Shown here piece after piece: positions 1 to 5,383 of a DNA stretch of 5,383 bases; position 1 is the stretch's first letter; each line of letters opens with the position of its first letter. The notes beneath the pieces are model-generated. The model worked only from the letters and a program-made list of their open reading frames with translations, searched no databases and was not told the origin of the DNA. The DNA lies in NCBI GenBank assembly GCA_041481485.1, contig JBGPBY010000501.1, positions 1 to 5,383 of the forward strand. Reading direction: 5' to 3'. This DNA is from JBGPBY01 sp041481485. Its GTDB lineage: Bacteria; Acidobacteriota; Terriglobia; 20CM-2-55-15. Made by a program: the position numbers and the translations under genes.

Positions 1-412
1 GAATGATCTTGTCATCGGGCTCGTCGTACATGATGCCGTCGAGACCACCCTGCATTACCGGAATCTGCTTGATCGCTGCGAGTGTCTTCAGATCGAACAT
101 CGTGACGGTCGAATTTCCACCGTTGGTTGTAAAGCCATGCCCGGCCTTGGTCGCGATGCCGGCGCCATGAACGCCAGGCGTGTTTGTAATATCCCCTAGT
201 ACTTTGCCGGTGGCGCCGTCGACTACCAACATGTGGTCCGCGCGCGAAACAAACACGCGGTTCGTTGCGGATTCCACAGCAACATAGTCCGTGCCGCCGT
301 CACCTTTGATATCGAATTTTTCAACTTTGAACGTTTGTGCTTGGGCGGTGCCACTCATGGCAACGCCCATAGTGAAGAGAACGGCAATCGCCATAATCCA
401 ATGTCTGTTCAT
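1..412 (-). CDS. Exported YVTN/YncE-family beta-propeller protein, 5' part only (runs off the left edge)
   Basis: The first 137 residues are visible; the C-terminal part lies beyond the left edge. The start ATG (410-412) follows a strong AGGGAGGA ribosome binding site. The N-terminus is a clear Sec signal peptide: MNRHW, then a hydrophobic core (residues 6-20), then a likely cleavage site after T-A-Q-A at residue 25. The mature part shows propeller-blade features of the YncE/YVTN family: DYVAVESATNRVFVSR (about residues 42-57), LVVDGATGKVLGDI, then TPGVHGAGI, GFTTNGGNSTVTMFDLKT and DGIMYDEPDDKII. The product should be periplasmic or surface-exposed. Family members are annotated as beta-propeller proteins, some DNA- or ligand-binding, and no enzymatic role can be assigned. 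It is transcribed divergently from the PAP2 gene. The family call rests on recalled sequence patterns; the reading frame, start and signal peptide are directly visible. Confidence 0.87.
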   Translation of the reverse strand, partial: MNRHWIMAIAVLFTMGVAMSGTAQAQTFKVEKFDIKGDGGTDYVAVESATNRVFVSRADHMLVVDGATGKVLGDITNTPGVHGAGIATKAGHGFTTNGGNSTVTMFDLKTLAAIKQIPVMQGGLDGIMYDEPDDKII

Positions 413-416
413 TTAA

Positions 417-424
417 TCCTCCCT
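417..424 (-). promoter_or_regulatory. Ribosome binding site of the beta-propeller gene
   Basis: On the minus strand this reads AGGGAGGA, close to the anti-Shine-Dalgarno complement, four bases before the ATG at 410-412. It selects this start over the in-frame ATGs further inside the signal peptide (codons 7, 15 and 19). Confidence 0.8.
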
Positions 425-838
425 TGTGGTTCCGAGTACTCTCTTGCGGGCCGTGTGCTGTTTGCCGCAAATACTGTGAGTGAAGCAATTTTCTTTTTAT
501 GCGGCACATCTTTGCACATGAATCCGGTTAAAGGTCGAATTTCACAAACTATAAACAAAAATTAATTCTGCCCATGTCAGAGCAGGAAACTTCATGCGGC
601 AGAATCTTCGTGAGAGCGCTTGTGTGTACCTTCTCAAATTCGGGGAAATGTTTCTCCGGCACTGGTTGTATTCTTTTTCCAATTTGATGGGAACTCGAAG
701 CGGAAGGATGGACTTCCCGTTTCAGCTGCGGGACATGCGCCCCCTCTCCTCGGTGTGGAAACTCAATTGCTAATTCGAAGGAAGGCATTTCAGAAGCGTG
801 TCTCTCGGAACTTCTAAAAACTTCGGCACGAATTGCCC

Positions 839-843
839 GGAGG
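839..843 (+). promoter_or_regulatory. Ribosome binding site deciding the PAP2 start
   Basis: GGAGG lies four bases upstream of ATG 848. The longer in-frame TTG at 833 would place this motif inside the coding sequence and has no purine-rich site upstream. ATG 848 is therefore preferred. Confidence 0.75.
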
Positions 844-847
844 CAAT

Positions 848-1795
848 ATGGAGCCACTCATTCTCGCTGCTTTTCTCATGCTGCAGAATCCTGTACCGGA
901 TAACGGATTACAGGAGCCCGCTACACCAAACCCTCCAGCCGCAGAGGTCAGTGTCGCGCCGCAAAAGGTCCCTGAGCCGGTTCCTGCACAGGCTCCTGGA
1001 GACATTCTGCTACCCAGCGAAACCAAGCATTTACCGTCGACGGGAAGGAAAATTATTGCGAACTTCTGGTCTGATCAAAAAGCAATGTGGACGAGCCCTG
1101 CACACATTCACCGCGAAAATGCCAAGTGGTGGGTCATTTTTGGGACCGGAACAGCCGCTTTGATTGCGACCGACCGCCGGACCTCACATGCTCTTCCTAA
1201 TTCCGTAAGTCAGGTCGGATTTAGCAAAAATGTCTCTCAGATTGGAGCGGTGTACACGACGCTCCCAGTTGCGGGAGCTCTTTATCTTTACGGAAAGCAC
1301 ACTGACAATCCCCATGCGCGTGAGGCAGGAGTCCTCGGGGCCCAGTCGCTGCTGGATGGATACATTCTGGTGTCCATTCTCAAATTTGGAGCAGGACGAG
1401 AACGGCCGAACGTTATTGGTGGGAATGGCCGCTTTTTCAAGAATCAAAGAAGCTTCCCGTCGGGACACGCGATCATGTCGTGGTCGTTTGCTTCACTGAT
1501 CTCTCACGAATATAAGGGAGGTAAGGTCGTTCCCATCATCGCCTATTCACTGGCCTCCGTGGTCAGTGTCTCGCGCTTTACGGCACAACAGCACTATGCG
1601 TCAGACATTGTGGCCGGTGGTTCAATGGGATGGTTTATTGGGAAATTTGTTTTCGAACACCATCTGGATTCCGCAATTCACAAGCGTTACGATCCCAATG
1701 CCAGGAGCCAATACATTCCAAAAATAATCCCGGAGTTCAACGTAAAGACTCACGCGTATCAAGTCACCCTGGCTTGGAACGAGAAATCCGATTAG
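848..1795 (+). CDS. PAP2-family membrane phosphatase
   Basis: This is a complete gene of 315 aa from ATG 848 (GGAGG just upstream); an in-frame TTG at 833 would add five residues. All three signatures of the PAP2 phosphatase superfamily are intact: KX6RP (KFGAGRERP, residues 179-187), PSGH (204-207) and SRX5HX3D (S242-R243, H249, D253). H207 and H249 are the expected catalytic histidines and D253 the charge-relay acid. Hydrophobic segments at about 94-108, 135-149, 168-178, 207-220, 227-241 and 254-268 fit the usual multi-pass fold. The family removes phosphate from lipid phosphates or pyrophosphates at the membrane (undecaprenyl pyrophosphate, phosphatidylglycerol phosphate, phosphatidate, lipid A); the substrate cannot be told here. 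A short hydrophobic start (residues 4-11) is followed by a proline-rich, probably disordered stretch (about 15-55). The C-terminal 35 residues are polar and end in YQVTLAWNEKSD. It converges on the RND operon with no sign of co-regulation. Confidence 0.95.
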   Translation: MEPLILAAFLMLQNPVPDNGLQEPATPNPPAAEVSVAPQKVPEPVPAQAPGDILLPSETKHLPSTGRKIIANFWSDQKAMWTSPAHIHRENAKWWVIFGTGTAALIATDRRTSHALPNSVSQVGFSKNVSQIGAVYTTLPVAGALYLYGKHTDNPHAREAGVLGAQSLLDGYILVSILKFGAGRERPNVIGGNGRFFKNQRSFPSGHAIMSWSFASLISHEYKGGKVVPIIAYSLASVVSVSRFTAQQHYASDIVAGGSMGWFIGKFVFEHHLDSAIHKRYDPNARSQYIPKIIPEFNVKTHAYQVTLAWNEKSD

Positions 1796-1819
1796 GGGGA
1801 GTTGCGTCTGCGGCCCACT

Positions 1820-1842
1820 GTAGGCGCGGTCTATGACCGCGC
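1820..1842 (+). repeat. REP unit, left copy (GTAG plus hairpin)
   Basis: GTAG occupies 1820-1823 and is followed directly by GCGCGGTC (1824-1831), loop TAT, and GACCGCGC (1835-1842). The stem is eight uninterrupted GC-rich base pairs. Confidence 0.75.
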
Positions 1843-1895
1843 ACAGATTTTCAGACTGGGATTCCTCGAATTGGAATCCATAAACGAGAGATCGT

Positions 1896-1918
1896 GCGCG
1901 GTCATAGACCGCGCCTAC
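1896..1918 (-). repeat. REP unit, right copy in inverse orientation
   Basis: Read on the minus strand, GTAG (1915-1918) is followed directly by the same 8-bp stem and 3-nt loop (1896-1914), identical to the left copy. The absence of any difference between the copies suggests recent insertion as a unit or active homogenisation. Confidence 0.75.
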
Positions 1919-1959
1919 AGTGGGCCGCAAATTTCAAAGGGAGGAGGAGCAGAACACCG

Positions 1960-4900
1960 TCAATACTCTTTGGGAACAGGTTGAGCACGACTGAGCAGGT
2001 ACTGCATCGCGGGCGTAATGACCAGCGATAGTACCATCGAAATCAGAATTCCTCCAATTACCGCGATTGCCAGTGGCTGCAGCATCTGCGATCCCGCTCC
2101 AACGGCCAGAGCGAGCGGCGTCATTCCTGCCACTGCGGCCAACGCTGTCATGACAATCGGCCGGAGCCGCCGGCGTCCGGCCTGGATGATGGCTTCCTCG
2201 GGCGCTAGTCCGGCTGCCCGAAAGTTCTGATTGGCGTCGAGCAGCAGGATTCCGTTTTTAGCCACAATGCCAACAACCATGATCAATCCCATGAACGACG
2301 ATACGTTGAAAGTCTTTTGAGTGATGAGGAGCGCGAGAAATACTCCTGAAGTTGAAAGAATTGCCGACGAAAGTATGGCGATCGGTGCCGTAAACGAGCG
2401 GAATTCGAACAGCAATACCAGAAAAATCAGCACAATCGCAAATACAAACACGGTGGTGAGATCTCGAAACGATTTTTGCTGCTCTTTGTAAGTTCCGCCG
2501 TAGTCGACTCGAATCGAGGCCGGAAGCTTCAGGTCTCTGACGGCTTTCTGGACTGCAGCTACGCCCCTCCCCATGTCGATACCTTCGAGCCGGGCCGTCA
2601 CTTCGACCTCCCGTTGCAAATTGTCCCGCAACACCTGGGTTTGGCCCGGCAACTCCGAGGCGGTCGCCATGGAACCCAAAGTGGCCATTCCGCCTCCGGA
2701 ACTGACGAGCATGGTCTCATTCAGTGATTCGAGAGATGCGCGTGTTTGCTCCGGAAAGCGCACACGAAGAGTGTACCGGCGATCATTCACGACGATGGGC
2801 TCCGTTGCTGGTTCCCCATCGATCATTGCCGAGGTTACGGCGCCAAGTTCTTCGACGCCAAAACCTGCGCGTGCCGAGGCGACGGGATTCACGTTAAACA
2901 TTACGGCCGGACCGCTGGTGGTGTTTTCAACGCCGTCTTCAATATCGACCACGGGCATTCTGTCGCCGACCTTCACCGCACTCAGTGCGTCTGCGACCAT
3001 CGGGGCGCTGCTGCGAAGAAGATCGGCGTCTTGTGAAAAGAGTTTGACGACGACCGGCTGTGGCGCGCCGGTGAGGTCGCCAATCATGTCCTGCAACACC
3101 TGCACGAATTCCGCGTCTAGCACCGGTTCCGCCGTTTTGACCTTTGCACGGACTTCCCCAATGACTTCTTCGACACTCCGTTTTCGGTCGTTCTTGAGTT
3201 TCACGGCGATGTCGCCCGTATTGGGTTCCGTTACCGCTGCGAGTCCCAGTTCCAGGCCGGTGCGCCGCGATGTGCTTTCGACATCGGCCGTGGAACGCAG
3301 GATCCGCTCGACATGATTGATCACACGATTGGTTTCGTCGAGCGAACTTCCGGGAGGCATGACGTAATCCAGAATGAAGCCTCCCTCGTCGAATGCCGGA
3401 AGCAGATCGGTACCCAGCCCGTGATAACACGGCGGGCAGTATCGTTCGAGAGACGCGGCATACTTTTCCGTCGATGATTCGAACCGCGCCGGAATCAGCG
3501 ACGATACGCCGCCATAACAGACGAAAGAGACGACTATCAAAATCGCGCAGAGGAAGATCAGAACAAACGGATGATGCAGAGACCTCCTCATCCACTTTTC
3601 ATAAAAGCGCAGGATGTGGCCAAAGAATCCCACATTAAGCGATGCCTCCTCTGCGGCCATCATGCGACGCATCCGTTCGACGGCAGAATCGTGGCTGAAG
3701 TCGTGAACGACGTCGATTTTTCCGCGGCGAATCAACCGGCTGCCCAGATTGCTGGTCCAGACAAGCGCAAGAACCAGGGACGTCAGAAGCGCCACGCTCA
3801 TTGCAATCGCAAGTGCACTGAAGAACGTGCCCACTACACCGGTGATGATAACGAGAGGAAGAAATACGACGATCGGCGTCAGGGTCGATCCAATGAGGGG
3901 GACTGTCAACTCTTTCAGAGCGCTTGCCGTGGCTTCCAGTGGGCCCTCGCCGCTGTCACGATGAAGCACGATGTTTTCGACAACGACGATCTTGTCGTCG
4001 ATGACGAGTCCAACCGCGGCTGCCAGGCCGCCGAGCGTCATGAGGTTGAATGTCTGGCCGATCAGTCTCATCACAATAAAGGTGACAACCATCGTGACCG
4101 GAACCACCAGTCCGGTCATGAGCGCGGTACCCCAGTCGCGCAGGAACAGCCAGATGATGAAAGCTGCCAGAAACAATCCCAGAATGATGGCATCACGGAC
4201 GCTTGCGATGGATTCGTTGACGATGTTGGACTGATCGTAAAACGGGCGCATATCCACGCCGGATGGAAGTGTCGGCCGGATCGCTTCCATTTCGTGATGG
4301 ACTTCATCTGCAACCTGAACCGTATTGCTGTCGGGCTGGCGATTGACGCTCAGAAGTACCGCCGGTTTCCCGTTCGCACTGACAACAGTAAAGGCCGGTG
4401 CGGTTGCCGGAGCCACAGTTCCAATGTCCTGAATCCGCAGCGGCGCATTGTTCACATTCTTGATAACAATGTTGCCGATTTCCGCGGGAGTGCGCGTCTG
4501 TCCGGACACCAGACCCAGAAACAGCTGGTGATTGCGGTTTAACAGCCCCGGTGAATCAATGACATTTGTCCGATTTACGGCGGTAAGAATTTCCGAAACT
4601 CCAGTGTGTGCACGGACCATGAGCGCGGGATCCACGGTGATGTGAAATTCCGGCTCGAGTCCTCCCTGAACCAGGACGCTGGCAACCCCATTCAAGCGAT
4701 TGAGGCGCGGTTTGATTTCGTAGGTCGCGATTTCCCAAAGATCGGTTTGCGGAACCTTGCCGGATGTCAGGCTGTAGCCAATGATTGGAAAGCTGGAAAA
4801 ATCCAGGCGATGAGTTTGAATCTGGGCGGTCGAAGGAAGGCTGCCCTGTACGCGTGAAATCGCTGCATCGACCATTTGCAGCGTTTCCAGCATATTGACG

Positions 4901-5211
4901 TTCCAATCGAAAGAGAGATCAATCTCGGCCGAACCGCGGCTGGTGACGGACCGGACATCCTCGAGCCCAGGCACACTATTGACGGCCTGTTCGATGGGTC
5001 TGGTGATGGCCACTTCCATCTGTTCGATCGGCATGACGCCGTTGTCCACACCAACGATGATGCGGGGAAAATTCGTAGTCGGGAAAACAGCGACCGGAAT
5101 GTTGATTCCGGCATAGACTCCCGCAATTCCCAATATCAGAATCAGGAAAACAATGGATTTCGAATGCCGGGCGAACCAATAGTTTTCGGGGTTCTCAGAA
5201 GGTTGTTGCAT
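1960..5211 (-). CDS. RND-family inner-membrane efflux transporter (AcrB/HAE1-like)
   Basis: This is a complete 1083-aa proton-driven pump subunit that takes substrate from the periplasm or inner membrane and passes it to an outer-membrane channel. The AcrB topology is visible: TM1 about 17-38, a periplasmic pore/docking half, TM2-6 between about 338 and 487, a cytoplasmic linker, TM7 about 547-566, a second periplasmic half, and TM8-12 about 918-1070. The proton-relay residues are present: D405-D406 in TM4 (GLVIDDKIVVVEN), K985 in TM10 (GIVAKNGILLLDAN), R1015 and T1022 in TM11 (RLRPIVMTALA). The DD pair fits drug/hydrophobe (HAE) pumps rather than CusA-type metal pumps; the substrate is unknown. 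ATG 5209-5211 lies 13 nt after the adaptor stop without a clear Shine-Dalgarno, so translation is probably coupled. Oddities: a 30-residue in-frame insertion (567-596) after TM7, lysine 407 next to the DD pair, and all four cysteines (555, 565, 592, 595) clustered around TM7. Confidence 0.96.
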   Translation of the reverse strand: MQQPSENPENYWFARHSKSIVFLILILGIAGVYAGINIPVAVFPTTNFPRIIVGVDNGVMPIEQMEVAITRPIEQAVNSVPGLEDVRSVTSRGSAEIDLSFDWNVNMLETLQMVDAAISRVQGSLPSTAQIQTHRLDFSSFPIIGYSLTSGKVPQTDLWEIATYEIKPRLNRLNGVASVLVQGGLEPEFHITVDPALMVRAHTGVSEILTAVNRTNVIDSPGLLNRNHQLFLGLVSGQTRTPAEIGNIVIKNVNNAPLRIQDIGTVAPATAPAFTVVSANGKPAVLLSVNRQPDSNTVQVADEVHHEMEAIRPTLPSGVDMRPFYDQSNIVNESIASVRDAIILGLFLAAFIIWLFLRDWGTALMTGLVVPVTMVVTFIVMRLIGQTFNLMTLGGLAAAVGLVIDDKIVVVENIVLHRDSGEGPLEATASALKELTVPLIGSTLTPIVVFLPLVIITGVVGTFFSALAIAMSVALLTSLVLALVWTSNLGSRLIRRGKIDVVHDFSHDSAVERMRRMMAAEEASLNVGFFGHILRFYEKWMRRSLHHPFVLIFLCAILIVVSFVCYGGVSSLIPARFESSTEKYAASLERYCPPCYHGLGTDLLPAFDEGGFILDYVMPPGSSLDETNRVINHVERILRSTADVESTSRRTGLELGLAAVTEPNTGDIAVKLKNDRKRSVEEVIGEVRAKVKTAEPVLDAEFVQVLQDMIGDLTGAPQPVVVKLFSQDADLLRSSAPMVADALSAVKVGDRMPVVDIEDGVENTTSGPAVMFNVNPVASARAGFGVEELGAVTSAMIDGEPATEPIVVNDRRYTLRVRFPEQTRASLESLNETMLVSSGGGMATLGSMATASELPGQTQVLRDNLQREVEVTARLEGIDMGRGVAAVQKAVRDLKLPASIRVDYGGTYKEQQKSFRDLTTVFVFAIVLIFLVLLFEFRSFTAPIAILSSAILSTSGVFLALLITQKTFNVSSFMGLIMVVGIVAKNGILLLDANQNFRAAGLAPEEAIIQAGRRRLRPIVMTALAAVAGMTPLALAVGAGSQMLQPLAIAVIGGILISMVLSLVITPAMQYLLSRAQPVPKEY
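3424..3513. mobile_element. Putative in-frame palindromic (MITE-like) insertion within the RND gene
   Basis: The segment is 90 nt long and encodes residues 567-596 of the pump. A 6-bp direct repeat, ATAACA, occurs at 3424-3429 and again at 3514-3519, just outside the segment. Immediately inside are imperfect inverted ends: GGCGGGCAGTATCG (3431-3444) against GGCGGCGTATCG read on the minus strand from 3513 to 3502. Arms reach to about 3458 and 3484, closing with GCGG/CCGC. On the protein side, family members pass from TM7 almost directly into a G-D-LLP-DEGGF segment, as I recall them. Deleting 90 nt gives VCYHGLGTDLLPAFDEGGF, which has that spacing. What is seen: the direct repeat, the inverted ends and a length divisible by three. 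What is inferred: that these mark a mobile insertion kept because it preserves the frame. Confidence 0.5.
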
Positions 5212-5224
5212 AACGGCGTGGCTG

Positions 5225-5383
5225 CTATTCTTCCTCTTCTTCTTTTGGCAGTTGGATATGAACTTTTGTCTTGTCGAGAATTTCAGGATCCAGCTTGCCG
5301 AGTTCGAAGGCTCCGGCGGTAACTACACGTTCTCCACTCTGAATTCCATCGACCACTTCAACGTTGGCGCCGTCACGAATTCC
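5225..5383 (-). CDS. RND efflux periplasmic adaptor (membrane fusion protein), C-terminal fragment
   Basis: An open frame enters from the right edge and ends at TAG (5225-5227), giving 52 residues. The sequence VEVVDGIQSGERVVTAGAFE and the following L-KLDPE-stretch match the membrane-proximal C-terminal domain of HlyD/AcrA-type adaptors, where a GxxxGxxVVxxG pattern recurs. The protein would be anchored in the inner membrane or lipidated and would bridge the RND pump to an outer-membrane channel. It ends in an acidic tail (LPKEEEEEE). It sits 13 nt upstream of the pump gene on the same strand, the classic adaptor-pump order, which supports the call despite the short length. The N-terminal signal, hairpin and lipoyl domains lie outside the window. 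Confidence 0.85.
   Translation of the reverse strand, partial: GIRDGANVEVVDGIQSGERVVTAGAFELGKLDPEILDKTKVHIQLPKEEEEE

Larger units (their letters stand above)
413..847. other. Divergent intergenic region, no supported gene
   Basis: These 435 bp separate the leftward propeller gene from the rightward phosphatase gene and must hold both promoters. The part from about 487 to 575 is AT-rich, including a TATAGT hexamer read on the minus strand (about 549-554) that could be a -10 element for the propeller gene, but I see no well-spaced -35 partner. No convincing sigma-70 promoter is visible upstream of the phosphatase. Two short palindromes are present: TTTGCCGCAAA at 461-471 and CGGGGAAATGTTTCTCCG at 641-658 (the latter with one G-T mismatch). 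Short open frames on both strands have no ribosome binding sites and no recognisable protein character. I see no tRNA, riboswitch or terminator. Confidence 0.6.
1809..1929. repeat. REP-pair (BIME-like) element in the convergent spacer
   Basis: Two 36-bp arms (1809-1844 and 1894-1929) are perfect reverse complements, separated by a 49-nt spacer. Each arm begins with TGCGGCCCACT, then GTAG, then a hairpin with an 8-bp stem and a 3-nt loop. GTAG immediately before a GC-rich palindrome is the arrangement described for REP sequences mobilised by RAYT (TnpA-REP) transposases, and two inverted REPs form a BIME. The spacer holds a second, smaller palindrome, GGATTCC (1859-1865) with GGAATCC (1873-1879). 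The element fills most of the 164-bp gap between the convergent stops of the PAP2 and RND genes. It could protect or end transcripts from both sides, but there is no proper U-tract: only ATTTT after the left hairpin. Short frames translating the repeat are not real genes. No transposase is present in the window. Confidence 0.85.

Noticed and set aside
641..680. Hairpin at 641-658 followed by a T-rich run near 670-677, considered as an intrinsic terminator
   Set aside because: The T-run starts more than ten bases after the stem and no gene ends upstream on the plus strand.
833..847. Upstream TTG as the start of the PAP2 gene
   Set aside because: The GGAGG ribosome binding site lies between TTG 833 and ATG 848 and is well placed only for the ATG.
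549..857. Minus-strand open frame of 102 codons in the divergent intergenic region, and a plus-strand frame at 620-817
   Set aside because: There is no Shine-Dalgarno at the proposed starts, no hydrophobic or domain pattern, and an overlap with the PAP2 start. They look like chance frames.
1622..1930. Minus-strand open frame of 102 codons across the PAP2 end and the inverted repeat, and a plus-strand frame at 1802-1984
   Set aside because: Both translate the REP-like repeat (GAVYDRA / AVIDRAYSGPQ). Repeats of this kind generate spurious hypothetical proteins, and neither frame has independent support.
2573..3316. Plus-strand open frame of 247 codons opposite the pump's second periplasmic domain
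   Set aside because: It is rich in S, T, R and A with low complexity, antisense to a conserved gene, and has no domain resemblance. It is a shadow of the GC-biased codon use on the other strand.
2939..3595. Minus-strand open frame of 218 codons in another frame of the RND gene, considered as a possible frameshift partner
   Set aside because: The main pump frame is continuous through this region and carries the conserved motifs on both sides (DEGGF, TGDIAVKL, QDMIGDL). No frameshift is needed, and the alternative product is arginine-rich without family character.
3571..4542. Long open frame (323 codons) on the plus strand, antisense to the RND gene
   Set aside because: It lies wholly opposite the well-supported pump. 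Its product is extremely polar and rich in H, D, N, Q, K and R, as expected from reading the complement of transmembrane codons. It has no recognisable domain or ribosome binding site.

Overview
The window looks like a stretch of chromosome from a Gram-negative bacterium. The evidence is a tripartite RND efflux pump with its periplasmic adaptor, a secreted YncE-type beta-propeller with a Sec signal peptide, Shine-Dalgarno-type ribosome binding sites, moderately GC-rich coding sequence and a REP/BIME-like intergenic repeat. The style of the proteins and the repeat would fit an acidobacterial or similar soil lineage. That is an impression from recalled protein families, not something the window proves.

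Layout from left to right: (1) positions 1-412, minus strand, the first 137 residues of an exported YVTN/YncE-family beta-propeller, cut by the left edge. (2) Positions 413-847, a divergent intergenic region of about 435 bp with two short palindromes and no convincing gene. (3) Positions 848-1795, plus strand, a complete membrane PAP2-family phosphatase with all three signature motifs. (4) Positions 1796-1959, a convergent spacer holding a 36-bp perfect inverted repeat. Each arm is a GTAG tetranucleotide directly followed by a GC-rich hairpin, the architecture of a REP pair (BIME). (5) Positions 1960-5211, minus strand, a complete RND inner-membrane transporter of 1083 aa. (6) Positions 5225-5383, minus strand, the C-terminal 52 residues of the RND periplasmic adaptor, 13 nt upstream of the pump gene and surely co-transcribed with it.

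The adaptor and the RND pump form one operon reading leftwards and would work with an outer-membrane TolC-like channel, which is not in the window. The PAP2 phosphatase converges on this operon, and the propeller gene diverges from the phosphatase. Nothing ties the phosphatase or propeller functionally to the pump.

The most interesting observation is inside the pump gene. A 90-nt (30-codon) segment at 3424-3513 has imperfect inverted termini and is bounded by a 6-bp direct repeat (ATAACA). It sits in frame just after TM7, where family members normally run straight into the LPxxDEGGF motif. Removing exactly 90 nt leaves one copy of the repeat and restores what I recall as the usual family spacing. 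This looks like an in-frame palindromic or MITE-like insertion domesticated into a membrane transporter. It adds a CPPC motif, in a protein whose only cysteines lie in this neighbourhood. I see no multi-gene novel system in the window.
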